Source of the DNA: Pisolithus tinctorius
Taxonomy: Eukaryota; Basidiomycota; Agaricomycetes; Boletales; Pisolithaceae
DNA: 64,000 nucleotides
Assembly: GCA_024663395.1 (NCBI GenBank)
Contig: JANFAH010000017.1
Location: 1,178,001 to 1,242,000, forward strand
Direction of reading: 5' to 3'
Numbering within the stretch: position 1 is the stretch's first letter; each line of letters starts with the position of its first letter. Made by a program: the position numbers and the translations under genes. Below the pieces are notes generated by a model. The model searched no databases. It was given only the letters and a program-made list of their open reading frames with translations, and was not told where the DNA came from. Shown here piece after piece: positions 11,484 to 22,663 of this stretch.

Positions 11484-12137
11484 AGTTCAAAAATCGGTGA
11501 TATATTGTTCCACTGAGTCTTTCTGTTTCATGGTACACAACTTGGTAATAGCAGTACTGGCAGTGTCAGAGGAAGTGAAAGAATTCTTGAAGTCTTTTGT
11601 GAAGTCAGCAAAGGAGCTGAAACTTGGGGGTGTCTTTTCCAGCAATGTTTTCTGGAAGGTAGCTGCCCAAGAGTGAGCAACACCTTTCTTCATATACAAC
11701 AGGGTGTAGACAACTTTCTTAGTGTCAGTGTCGTAAATTTCTTCATTTACTAAGAGATAGGTCTGTACAGAGTACAGCCAACTCATAGCATTCTTCTGGT
11801 CTCCATCAAAGTCAGATGGAGCACTGATCTTCAATTCTGTGGCTTTAATGGTGGCATTGCCGACTGTAGCCTTTGATGATGAACCAGACATTGTATTCTG
11901 GGATGGGGGCAGGAGTGTATGAAGGGTGACAGTGGGTACTGGTGGGATGGGAGTACCAAGTGTGGCGAGAGACTGGTTGAAAAGGTTCGAGAGGATACCT
12001 GAGGTGAATCCTCTATCCAGTTGTTTGGGTTCATTGGAGGAGGTGTCAGTGACAGTGCTCTCCTGTTCTTCGTCAGATGACGATTCTTCACAAGTGGGTC
12101 ACAATGGTGCCCAATGTCGATTGTTTTGGGGGTTCAT
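11484..12137 (-). pseudogene. Ty3-type retrotransposon gag, decayed
   Basis: The minus-strand frame starting at 12,137 reads an acidic leader (EESSSDEEQES) and a proline-rich stretch (PIPPVPTVTLHTLLPP). A capsid-like region follows with ISAPSDFDGDQKNAMSWL, KKVVYTLLYMKKGVAHSW, FADFTKDFKNSF and KLCTMKQKDSVEQYITDF. This matches gag of fungal Ty3/gypsy elements. TGA codons interrupt after WAPL and after YITDF. Both are consistent with CGA to TGA. No zinc knuckle, protease or reverse transcriptase could be followed downstream, so the element is incomplete. LTRs were not identified. Confidence 0.7.
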
Positions 12138-13540
12138 GGTGGTGCACTAAACAGTGACCAATTTGGCCAAAGGCTGGTAGACTTGAGCTTTTGTTACACT
12201 CCACCAAAGTCAAGATGTAGGGAGAGCTCAAATGCAGTCTAAGGTTTCTACTGAGCAACAGCTACAGTAACCTTCATAAACGATGAAGGGTTTTGGCAAT
12301 GCCAGTAAGAGTGGTCTGGGTTAGGGACACTGAGGGCAAAGTTCTGAGAGAATGCTGCATATGATTGAGCAGCTCAAGTCTGGAGTTCCAGGACTTGAGC
12401 CAACAGTCTAAATACTACAAAGGAGACAGACCATGAGGCATCCACATGTAATGAGGTAACTATGCTATTGGTTGAACAATAGCAACACATGTCCTAAGCA
12501 TGTAACAAGAAAGTAACACTAGTGGTGGAAATAAGGAGCCATTGGATCAGAGAGAAGACAGCTTGAAAAGGAAAAGTAGTCCAACAGACCAAACACAAGG
12601 TAAACATATGCCAAAAGGGAGGAAAATAGGGGTGAAACATAACATATATCAAAATCTCCAGACCTAATAGGTCTCCAAGGGGGGTTGACTGAAGTGGCTC
12701 CATCCACATTCACTGCTACAGAACCCATCTCCTATAATGACTTCATTGCACTTGCCATCATCAGCAATATGCCCACCCTTCCAAGGGTAGACTTGAAGAA
12801 AAAGGTATGACTGTCTGTCCACTTTGTGGTGTGGTTTAAAGTTCATGTCACTCATCATTGCTGCTTCCACCCAGCTCATTGCCTCTCCTGAAGCCATCTC
12901 GGTTCTTCCAGAACTGCCTGTCCTGGAAGATCTCCTGTGAAATCTCTATGCCTGTCATTATGCAAAGTTCTTTGTCACACTAGGTACACTCTCACCACCA
13001 TGTGCATTGATGAATCCATGTGGTATGGACTGACATCAACCTCTTTTGTTCATTCATTACCCTGTCCACTATGATGCAGCCACACTTGAACAAACATATT
13101 TACTCCCTTCCTGACTTTTGTCTCCTCATACATGGTACTATGTGTGCAAAATGCATATCCTCACCTATGCACAATTATTGGAATCATATCAGAGCATCAC
13201 ACTAGAGAGTCTCAGTGGTGCATTTGGTGTGACTGTTGACTATGTTAACAGAAAGGTCTTCTTTTTTTGGTAGGATGTACTGAAGGGAATGGCATAGGGA
13301 ACTTTTGTGGTTCATCACAAATGGGCAGTTGCATTGCACAATCAATAAAGTGCATGGGATCATGGAGATAACCAGACTGTTGATCAAGACAGCACAGTAC
13401 GAGCAAGTTGTCAAGCAGGGGGATGTACTGTTGAATTCCCTGCAGAGACTCAGCAAAGTACTGTATTGATCACTGGCTGGCATTCTGCTACATAGTACAG
13501 ACTTCCCTTGCATAATCATAAACTGATCTGGCTTTGTTGG
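12138..13540. other. CpG-poor region without recognisable genes
   Basis: Contains the 5' side of the gag remnant and then sequence with short open frames only, including minus-strand frames near 12,897-12,664 and 13,519-13,202. None has motifs I recognise. Confidence 0.4.
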
Positions 13541-14375
13541 TTTGCATCATTATCTGACCATCTTGGACATTGAAGGGTATGCCATTATCTAATGGAATAG
13601 CAATCCAAGGTGACCAGCACACCACATACTGGTTCAGTGATGGGTCCATCATGGTCACTATCCATTGGACACCCAGCAATCATGACCTGGAGGAAGACAC
13701 AGTTGTATTCAAACTACATTTGAGCCTGCTCACTCAACACTTGACATACTTGGGCCACACGCACAAAGGCCCAGGTACAGATGAAGAGGAGTCAGTCAAG
13801 TCAGATAACTCACAAATATCAAAGGTGACAGTCCCACCTGAACTTGGTGTATGGGTGGAAGAATTCATGTCATTACTGGAATATCTATACCATGATACAT
13901 GAGCATTTTGCCATGTCTACATTGCAATAACCATGACTCAATATCAGGTGTTGTATTGATGATTGAATTCTTCCCCTCTTCCACCTCATAGCCATCTATC
14001 ATTGAAGTCTCCAATCATGTCACTTTGATCCTTCACACAACCTCCCCATCACAGCTTGGCTTTCCTGGCTTACATGCTCTTGTCTGAAGCTACTTAGAAG
14101 CGATGTTTCCAAGTGGCCCTTTGCTGTTTATGCATCCTGATCATCTCGAGGAGCCATTGGCACTGACAATGGCATAGGACATCAGGTTGGTAAGTCTGTC
14201 TCCATCGACTCAACTGTTTTTTTGTACCCATATTTGGATGGACTTATGTCTGGATCAGTCCCATCATGTGAATAACACATTTTTGTACTGGAGAATAACT
14301 GTGCTTGGCCTCAGATCCAGAAGGGCATTTATTACACTCTCATCATGACAACTGACTTTGAAACAGAAATGGGGA
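13541..14375 (+). pseudogene. CpG-decayed copy of the 21.3-kb BTB gene
   Basis: This segment aligns by eye with 21,271-22,110 over its whole length, including two introns in the same places. The open part (13,570-13,902) contains WFSDGSIMVTIHW, TVVFKLHLSLLTQHLTYLG and VTVPPELGVWVEEFMSLLEYLYHDT (two overlapping pieces of a BTB/POZ fold). Nearly every CG of the 21-kb copy is TG or CA here. At the position of the TAG stop in the other copy (21,397-21,399) this copy has TGG. After YHDT the donor is degraded (ACATGAGC against ACGTGAGC), and an in-frame TAG-like change follows in the last exon (GGCATAGGACATC against GTCGTATGACATC). Similarity stops near GACTTTGAAACAGAA. Confidence 0.85.
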
Positions 14376-15840
14376 GTACTGGGTTGCAGCTGCTAAGCAG
14401 TGATGGGCACCAGGGTTGCCAACTCCGGTCCAGACTCACCTAGGGATTGGACTGGCTCAGATGAATTGGTCTCCAAACACATGACAACCCCAAAAGCTAT
14501 AACACTATGACATGAATATCTTGCAGCAGGGTTGAAAGCCATTGGATTGAGTGCACTTGATGGTGGAAGCATTGTTGCAAGCAATGAGCATGACTGGAAC
14601 AAATGCAAAGGTACACCTTATGAAACCTGTACATAAGCATAGCCATGGCCATGGGTACTTACATGTAGGAGTATTTACCATTGGTTCAGACACATTCTCT
14701 GGTGGGATTCCATATTTTTACATCACATCAATGTATACAAGTAAACACAATGTTTCAAACTTCAATCATTCAAATCAGTGAAGAAACAGTAGAGATATGG
14801 ATTTATGTGTGACAAGCACTAACATCACACTAATGTCAGGTATGTTGCAGTGCAAATTGAATATTGAGCATGCCTTACAAATTAATGATAAGATATAGTC
14901 CCATACCTGGACATGCTACTCTTAATGTTTTGACCATATTCAAACTTTATTGGCCTTCAACAGCTTGTTTGCTGAAAACATCTCAGAATGGTAACTCCAT
15001 AAATAGTGAAAATCTCCACCTACACATGCGATGCTCAGTGATGATCTTGATAATAGCACAACATAAACCATCCATATCACCCTTATGGTCATGAAAAGCT
15101 GCCTTGACAGCATTTGAAATGGCAGCTTGTATGTTGAACCTGTTGTATTCCTCCACACTCAATGACAAAACTGCCTGCCAAAGATGTTGCCCTTGCTGCA
15201 TTAAAAAGTAAGAATGCTCAGCAACAAGCAAGCATCCTAGAGCAGTGAGTATATCTTGTGTAGGTATTGGGAAACACTTACCAATGGCATGTTCAGCCAT
15301 TGACTGGAGACTTGGGAACCTCCCCAACAAAGTGACATGTTTGGGCAGAGCTGGCATTTGGACAGCAGTATTGACTTCAAATTTAGGCTGTTATTCTATA
15401 TGTTTGCCTAAGACAAAAAGGGGTATTAGGCCAATGCTTACAAGCTAAGAGTTTTAATGGCACATGTGTGACAAATATGGTCAAAGTATACATGGATGAG
15501 AAATGTAGCCAGTTGTGGCTGCTATAGGTTACACACCTCCTGCCATGGAAGAGGTCACACCAAGGGCACCACCACACAATCATGATCAGTATGTGCATGT
15601 GAAAAAGCATGCAACCACTCACATTCTGCCATAAAAGGTGGTTGAGGGAGTCCATAAAATGTAGCAAATATCAGGGGTAACAGAGTAGAAACACTGACAA
15701 GCTACAAGTCAAGTGGACCCCAAAGTATGGAAGTCAAGGGAATCAGGAAAGATCTAACACTGGATTAAATTCACATACATTCTGCCATACCATCATCATG
15801 AACAGTGCCAAGTATTGCACTGAGCAGACATCCAGCTAAA
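14376..15840. other. CpG-poor region, one unrecognised open frame
   Basis: The minus frame 15,357-14,983 (124 codons) is open and rather protein-like (LGRFPSLQSMAEHAIGK, SLSVEEYNRFNIQAAISN), but I cannot assign it. A degenerate unit of the 82-bp satellite precedes the array from about 15,770. Confidence 0.4.
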
Positions 15841-18800
15841 CATGCCATCAAATCACTCACATCCTGTCATGCCACCAACATCAAGAGTGCAAATGAGGCC
15901 ATTGAGCAGACATCCAGCTAAACATGCCATCAAATCACTCACATGCTGTCATGCCACCAACATCAAGAGTGCAAGTGAGGCCATTGAGCAGACATCCAAC
16001 TAAACATGCCATCAAATCACTCACATGCTGTCATGCCACCAACATCAAGAGTGAAAGTGAGGCCATTGAGCAGACATCCAGCTAAACATGCCATCAAATC
16101 ACTCACATCCTGTCATGCCACCAACATCAAGAGTGCAAGTGAGGCCATTGAGCAGACATCCAGCTGAACATGCCATCAAATCACTCACAGCCTGTCATGC
16201 CACCAACATCAAGAGTGCAAGTGAAGCCATTGAGCAGACATCCAACTAAACATGCCATCAAATCACTCACAAACTGTGATGCCACCAACATCAAGAGCAC
16301 AAGTGAGGCCATTGAGCAGACATCCAACTAAACATGCCATCAAATCACTCACAGCCTGTCATGCCACCAACATCAAGAGTGCAAGTGAGGTCATTGAGCA
16401 GACATCCAGCTAAACATGCCATCAAATCACTCACAGTCTGTCATGCCACCAACATCAAGAGTGCAAGTGAGGCCATTGAGCAGACATCCAGCTAAACATG
16501 CCATCAAATCACTCACAGCCTGTCATGCCACCAACATCAAGAGTGAAAGTGAGGCCATTGAGCAGACATCCAGCTGAACATGCCATCAAATCACTCACAT
16601 CCTGTCATGCCACCAACATCAAGAGTGAAAGTGAGGCCATTGAGCAGACATCCAGCTAAACATGCCATCAAATCACTCACCTCCTGTCATTCCACCAACA
16701 TCAAGAGTGCAAGTGAAGCCATTGAGCAGACATCCAGCTAAACATGCCATCAAATCACTCACAGTCTGTCATGCCACCAACATCAAGAGCACAAGTGAGG
16801 CCATTGAGCAGACATCCAACTAGACATGTCATCAAATCACTCACAGCCTGTCATGCCACCAACATCAAGAGTGCAAGTGAGGCCATTGAGCAGACATCCA
16901 GCTAAACATGCCATCAAATCACTCACAACCTGTCATGCCACCAACATCAAGAGTGCAAGTGAGGCCATTGAGCAGACATCCAGCTAAACATGCCATCAAA
17001 TCACTCACAGCCTGTTATGCCACCAACATCAAGAGTTCAAGTGAAGCCATTGAGCAGACATCCAGCTAAACATGCCATCAAATCACTCACATCCTGTCAT
17101 GCCACCAACATCAAGAGTGCAAGTGAGGCCATTGAGCAGACATCCAGCTAAACATGCCAGGAAATCACTCACCCACTGTCATGCCACCAACATCAAGAGT
17201 GCAAGTGAGACCATTGAGCAGACATCCAGCTCAACATGCCATCAAATCACTCACAGCCTGTCATGCCACCAACATCAAGAGTGCAAGTGAGGCCATTGAG
17301 CAGACATCCAGCTAAACATGCCATCAAATCACTCACAGCCTGTCATGCCACCAACATCAAGAGCACAAGTGAGGCCATTGAGCAGACATCCAGCTAAACA
17401 TGCCATCAAATCACTCACATCCTGTCATGCCACCAACATCAAGAGTGCAAGTGAGGCCATTGAGCAGACATCCAGCTAAACATGCCAGGAAATCACTCAC
17501 ATACTGTCATGCCACCAACATCAAGAGTGCAAGTGAAGCCATTGAGCAGACATCCAGCTAAACATGCCATCAAATCACTCACATCCTGTCATGCCACCAA
17601 CATCAAGAGTGCAAGTGAGGCCATTGAGCAGACATCCAGCTAAACATGCCATCAAATCACTCACACGCTGTCATGCCACCAACATCAAGAGTGCAAGTGA
17701 GGCCATTGAGCAGACATCCAACTAAACATGCCATCAAATCACTCACAGTCTGTCATGCCACCAACATCAAGAGTGCAAGTGAAGCCATTGAGCAGACATC
17801 CAGCTAAACATGCCATCAAATCACTCACACGCTGTCATGCCACCAACATCAAGAGTGCAAGTGAGGCCATTGAGCAGACATCCAGCTAAACATGCCATCA
17901 AATCACTCACACGCTGTCATGCCACCAACATCAAGAGTGCAAGTGAGGCCATTGAGCAGACATCCAGCTAAATGTGCCATCAAATCACTCACAGCCTGTC
18001 ATGCCACCAACATCAAGAGTGCAAGTGAGGCCATTGAGCAGACATCCAGCTAAACATGCCATCAAATCACTCACCTCCTGTCATTCCACCAACATCAAGA
18101 GTGCAAGTGAAGCCATTGAGCAGACATCCAGCTCAACATGCCATCAAATCACTCACCCACTGTCATGCCACCAACATCAAGAGTGCAAGTGAGGCCATTG
18201 AGCAGACATCCAGCTAAACATGCCATCAAATCACTCACATCCTGTCATGCCACCAACATCAAGAGTGCAAGTGAAGCCATTGAGCAGACATCCAGCTAAA
18301 CATGCCATCAAATCACTCACACGCTGTCATGCCACCAACATCAAGAGTGCAAGTGAGGCCATTGAGCAGACATCCAGCTAAACATGCCATCAAATCACTC
18401 ACAGTCTGTCATGCCACCAACATCAAGAGTGCAAGTGAGGCCATTGAGCAGACATCCAGCTAAATGTGCCATCAAATCACTCACAGCCTGTCATGCCACC
18501 AACATCAAGAGTGCAAGTGAGGCCATTGAGCAGACATCCAGCTAAACATGCCATCAAATCACTCACAGTCTGTCATTCCACCAACATCAAGAGTGCAAGT
18601 GAGGCCATTGAGCAGACATCCAGCTAACCATGCCATCAAATCACTCACCCACTGTCATGCCACCAACATCAAGAGCACAAGTGAGGCCATTGAGCAGACA
18701 TCCAACTAAACATGCCATCAAATCACTCACATCCTGTCATGCCACCAACATCAAGAGTGCAAGTGAAGCCATTGAGCAGACATCCAGCTAAACATGCCGT

Positions 18801-19448
18801 CAAATCACTCACATGCTGTCATGCCACCAACATCAAGAGTGCAAGTGAGGCCATTGAGCAGACATCCAGCTACACATGCCATCAAATCACTCACAACCTG
18901 TCATGCCACCAACATCAAGAGTGCAAGTGAGGCCATTGAGCAGACATCCAGCTAAATGTGCCATCAAATCACTCACAGCCTGTCATGCCACCAACATCAA
19001 GAGTGCAAGTGAGGCCATTGAGCAGACATCCAGCTAAACATGCCATCAAATCACTCACAGCCTGTCATTCCACCAACATCAAGAGTGCAAGTGAGGCCAT
19101 TGAGCAGACATCCAGCTCAACATGCCATCAAATCACTCACCCACTGTCATGCCACCAACATCAAGAGCACAAGTGAGGCCATTGAGCAGACATCCAGCTA
19201 AACATGCCATCAAATCACTCACAGCCTGTCATGCCACCAACATCAAGAGTGCAAGTGAAGCCATTGAGCAGACATCCAACTACACATGCCATCAAATCAC
19301 TCACATGCTGTCATGCCACCAACATCAAGAGAGCAAGTGAGGCCATTGAGCAGACATCCAGCTAAACATGCCATCAAATCACTCACCCACTGTCATGCCA
19401 CCAACATCAAGAGTGCAAGTGAGGCCATTGAGCAGACATCCAACTAAC
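15841..19448. repeat. 82-bp satellite, 44 units, with six-unit higher-order repeat
   Basis: CATGCCATCAAATCACTCAC recurs every 82 bp from 15,841 without a length change for 44 units. A degraded unit follows at 19,449. Units differ mainly in the four bases after AATCACTCAC: ATCC, AGCC, AGTC, ATGC, ACGC, CCAC, AACC, CTCC, ATAC or AAAC. Marker variants AATGTGCC (units 27, 33, 39), TCATTCC (28, 34, 40) and CCAC (29, 35, 41) recur every six units, giving a 492-bp higher-order period in the right part. The only CG sites are ACGC variants in units 23, 25, 26 and 31 and one CCGT at 18,798. Since 82 is not a multiple of three, 72-codon frames reappear as artefacts. Confidence 0.95.
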
Positions 19449-19764
19449 CATGACATGAAGTCACTCACATACTGCCATGCCATCAACATCAAGTATGAAT
19501 GACCCTAGTCAGTAAATCCAGCATGGCCATGCCATTAATTACTCACATCCTGTTAATACATGCAAGAGAACATGAAATGGGAGTGTCATTCACTCCATAT
19601 GTTGGAAGAATTTTGACATTTACATCACAATTTGGAAACCATTTCAGCAAATCACATTCCAATCCTTTTGCATCCACCTGCAATCTTCCCTTGAAACCTA
19701 GCTCCATTCTGTTTCTCAATGTCCTTCAGAAGATCAGTATCTGCACCAAAACATACTTGCTTAC
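19449..19764. other. Spacer between satellite and GTPase gene
   Basis: Begins with one degraded satellite unit, then CpG-free sequence that may be the GTPase 3' untranslated region or lost terminal exons. No other feature seen. Confidence 0.5.
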
Positions 19765-21110
19765 TTACTTGTCCACAGCATATTGAACACACAGTGCAAT
19801 ACTTGACTGCTGTGTTGATATAAGTAACCTTTGTAAACCTTCCTCATTCAACACATTTGCTGTGTAATCCATCACAGCACTGCAGTCTGCACTCTCTTGA
19901 TGCATCTCTGCCACCACCAGGATTTTCTAGTAGCACTACCTCTGAGTGACAGAATACCCACTTTGAAGTGTCACATATCCTTTAGGTGGAAACTTGCACT
20001 TGCCAAGCTCATGTTGTATGTGTGCAAGCCACTTTTTCAACAACTCCTGTTCCTTTTCTGCAATCTTTTCCTGTGCTCCTTCTATCTCCCAACCTTCATC
20101 CTCAAGTTCTTCAATTGCATCCAGATTCAAGGTATCCACCTTTGTCAACAACACTATCACAGGCACTAGACAGGTCCTTAGTTATATGACAATCATCCCA
20201 GCAAAAGAATTCACCATGTCCTGTGTCACACTCATTGAAGAACTTCTGCTCAGCAGCAGTTACTGTCCTGTGGTTCTCAGTCATGGGGATGCAAAACCTA
20301 TGTTCTGTTGCCTTAGACTGTAGTCACACACACTGCATTCCTTACCAGATGGCATGGATTCGTTCATTCACCTTGGGGGTGGCTGCACGGTCAACCACGA
20401 AGTCCTTCATTTGGTCAAACTCTTCTGCAGCCCCTGCTTCAAACCCACAAGAATCGTGAAACACAAAGCCCAGGTTACTCTGAAAAATGAGCTCATGCTC
20501 AATTCTATGGTAGCCACGCTGGGAGCATTCAGCATTCATATGAGTTTCCACAAGTCAAGGTGGCATCTTACTGCCAAAGTGCCCTGCACGATAGTATCAT
20601 CAATCTGAAAATTGTTAGACAGATGTCACAGGATTCTACCGACCCTATAGAACTATACCTTGTTTCCTTTTCCATCAAAGATCTCCGGATTTTCAGTAGA
20701 GTTGCACACTCTTTGGAGGATGGTGGTTTTACCGGCATTCGCTCTGCCCATCACCAGAATTCGAAAGCGCTTGATGTTTTTCATGTATTCTTGAGCCATC
20801 TCAGAATTGAGACGGTAAACCGGCCCAGAAGACGCAGTTGCTGAGACTCAGCATTAAACAATTTAGATTTCACGAAGAGCAACAATAATACCTTCCGGAG
20901 GGGGAACTGGATTCGCCACATCACCAATAAGATCGCCAGCCTCTGTGTCCCCATATTAAGTATGTCATGTTTTGTAGGCTAGAACAATATCACACCTGCA
21001 GCCGCAGCTTCAGTTGCAGCAGGAGCTATATCGCGTGGATCGCTCTGGCGGGCGCGATGCGAATCACTGCCGAGCGACTTGAACCACTTCTTGATACGAC
21101 CAGGAGCCAT
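19765..21110 (-). CDS. P-loop GTPase (G-domain protein), spanning the CpG edge
   Basis: The likely start is ATG 21,110 (MAPGRIKKWFKSLG). The order on the minus strand is GDVANPVPPPEG, then RFRILVMGRANAGKTTILQR (G1, GxxxxGKT), GYHRIEHELIFQSN, VFHDSCGFEAG (G3, DxxG), and HAIW at an exon end at about 20,344. Next come PVIVLLTKVDTLNL (G4, TKxD), an acidic coiled stretch and KCKFPPKGYV. A last exon has SADCSAVMDYTANVLNEEGL and ISTQQSSIALCVQYAVDK with TAA at 19,765-19,767. It belongs to the GTPase family expanded in agaricomycetes, whose cellular role is unknown to me. I found no internal stop, and the introns have GT-AG borders where I could follow them. The 5' exons contain CG and the exons below 20,360 contain none. 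It diverges from the BTB gene across about 200 bp. The C-terminus could continue further left. Confidence 0.75.
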
Positions 21111-21309
21111 GTGAATGTAAGATACGATTCGGTGTACTTAAAAATGCGGAGTTTCAGACGTGCGGGAGACCAGCGTGAAGCCCGTCGTCGCGGTGTTGAG
21201 CAAGTCCTTCCGATATCAAGGCGCCTATCTTCTCACTTACGCATGTGCTTATGTAACTCTTTCGGTATCGGTGCGCATCATTACCTGTCCATCTTGGACG
21301 TCGAGGAGT

Positions 21310-22663
21310 ATGCCATTATCCAATGCAATAGCGATCCGAAGTGACAAGCACGCCAAGTACTGGTTCAATGATGGTTCCTTCATCGTCACCATCCACTAGA
21401 CACTCAGCAATCGTGTCCTGGAGGAAGCCACAGTTCTATTCAAACTACATTCGAGCCTGCTCGCTCGACACTCGACATACTTTGGCCGCGTTCTCAAAGG
21501 CCCGGGTACAGACGAAGGGGAGTCAGTCGAGTCTGGTAACTCGCGCATATCAAAGGTGACAGTCCCACCTGAACTTGGCGTGCGGGTGGAAGAATTCGTG
21601 TCATTGCTGGAACATCTATACCATGATACGTGAGCGTTTTTCCGTGTCTACGTTGCAACAACCATGGCCCGATATCAGGTGCTATAATGACGATTGAACT
21701 CCTCCCCCCTTCCTCCTCACAGCCCCCTATCATCAAAATCTCCATTCAATCACGTCGCTTCGATCCTCCGCGTGTCCTCCCCATCCCAACTCGACTTTCC
21801 CGGCTTACACGCTCTCGCACGAAGCTACTTAGAAGCGATGTTTTCAAGTGGTCCTTTGCCATTTACGCATCCCGATCATCTCGAGGAGGCATTGGCACTG
21901 ACGACGTCGTATGACATCAGATCGGTGAGTCTGTCTCCGTCGGCTCAGCCATTTTATTATACCTGTATTCGGACGTACTTATGTCTGGATCGATCCCATT
22001 GCGTGAACAAGACGTTTTCATACCGGAAAATAATTGTGCTCGTCCTCAGATCCGAAAGGGCATTTATTACAGCCTCGTCACGACAACCGACTTCGAAACA
22101 GAAGAGGAGGAAGGAAAAGAAGAAGTGAACAACAGAGAAAACACTCTGGCGAATGGTCAAGATGGCATCGTCGAAGATTCGAAGACCAGACACGCTGTTT
22201 TGTCGCCTGCAGATGTAGAGAGATGCGGCAGGTTGATGGCTGGGATTGTGGATCATTTCACGCCCATAGTGTTCACACCGGTAGGTGCGATCCTTTGTTG
22301 GTCTCTTGTGCGTACCCGAAACCGCCAGTTGGACGTGGCACGCAATGAATGATCCCCCCTCTCCCTTCCTCATCGAACGCCCATTAACTACAACTTTCGC
22401 TCCTGTTTAACGCTCTTCTTTCCCAGCCCACAACGCCACATATGGCATGCACGGACGTGTTCGCCGATAAATGGATGTCACTCATCATCCCCTCCGCGAT
22501 CTCAGATGGTGGGGTGTACAAACCTCTCGAGACCCTAGAATTCATAAAGCAACTCGATTGGGCAGCTGAGGGATTATGTCCTGCCTGTGTGCGGGAGAAA
22601 AGGGAAGAGTGGACAGAGGAGCAGGCTGTGGTGTTGGAAAAGGTGGACCGTTGGCTTGGCTAG
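21310..22663 (+). CDS. BTB/POZ-domain protein with an in-frame TAG
   Basis: The reading from ATG 21,310 has KYWFNDGSFIVTIH, a TAG at 21,397-21,399, and then ATVLFKLHSSLLARHSTYFG, VTVPPELGVRVEEF and LLEHLYHDT. An intron (about 21,631-21,710) leads to RVSSPSQLDFPGLHALARSY and HPDHLEEALALTTSYDI. A second intron precedes IRKGIYYSLVTTTDFE and an acidic stretch. A final exon has CTDVFADKWMSLIIP and LEFIKQLDWAAEGLC, stopping at 22,663. This is the fungal BTB/POZ architecture, generally a protein-protein interaction or transcription adaptor module. The TAG is TGG in the decayed copy at 13.5 kb, so it is probably a recent lesion, unless the gene is transcribed from another start. Splice sites are otherwise sound. 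Confidence 0.65.

Larger units (their letters stand above)
1..20360. other. CpG-depleted block with sharp right edge
   Basis: Almost every CG dinucleotide is missing here, while TG and CA are abundant. I see no CG between about 18,800 and 20,360. CG then reappears at normal density from 20,361, within the GTPase gene. Small islands keep a few CG, for example 6,571-6,720 and about 9,670-11,300. Loss in both directions (CG to TG and CG to CA) is the expected result of cytosine methylation followed by deamination on either strand. This is inferred from base composition by eye; methylation itself cannot be seen. Confidence 0.9.

Noticed and set aside
17072..19340. Series of 72-codon proteins in the satellite
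   Set aside because: They recur only because an 82-bp unit passes through all three frames before meeting a stop. They contain the repeat and nothing else.
15841..19448. CRISPR-like array
   Set aside because: The repeats are 82 bp head to tail with only a four-base variable slot and no spacers, and the host is a fungus. It is a satellite.
1..20360. RIP as the cause of decay
   Set aside because: RIP favours CpA to TpA. Here TA is not enriched and CA is abundant, and the changes fall at CG. CpG methylation with deamination fits better.
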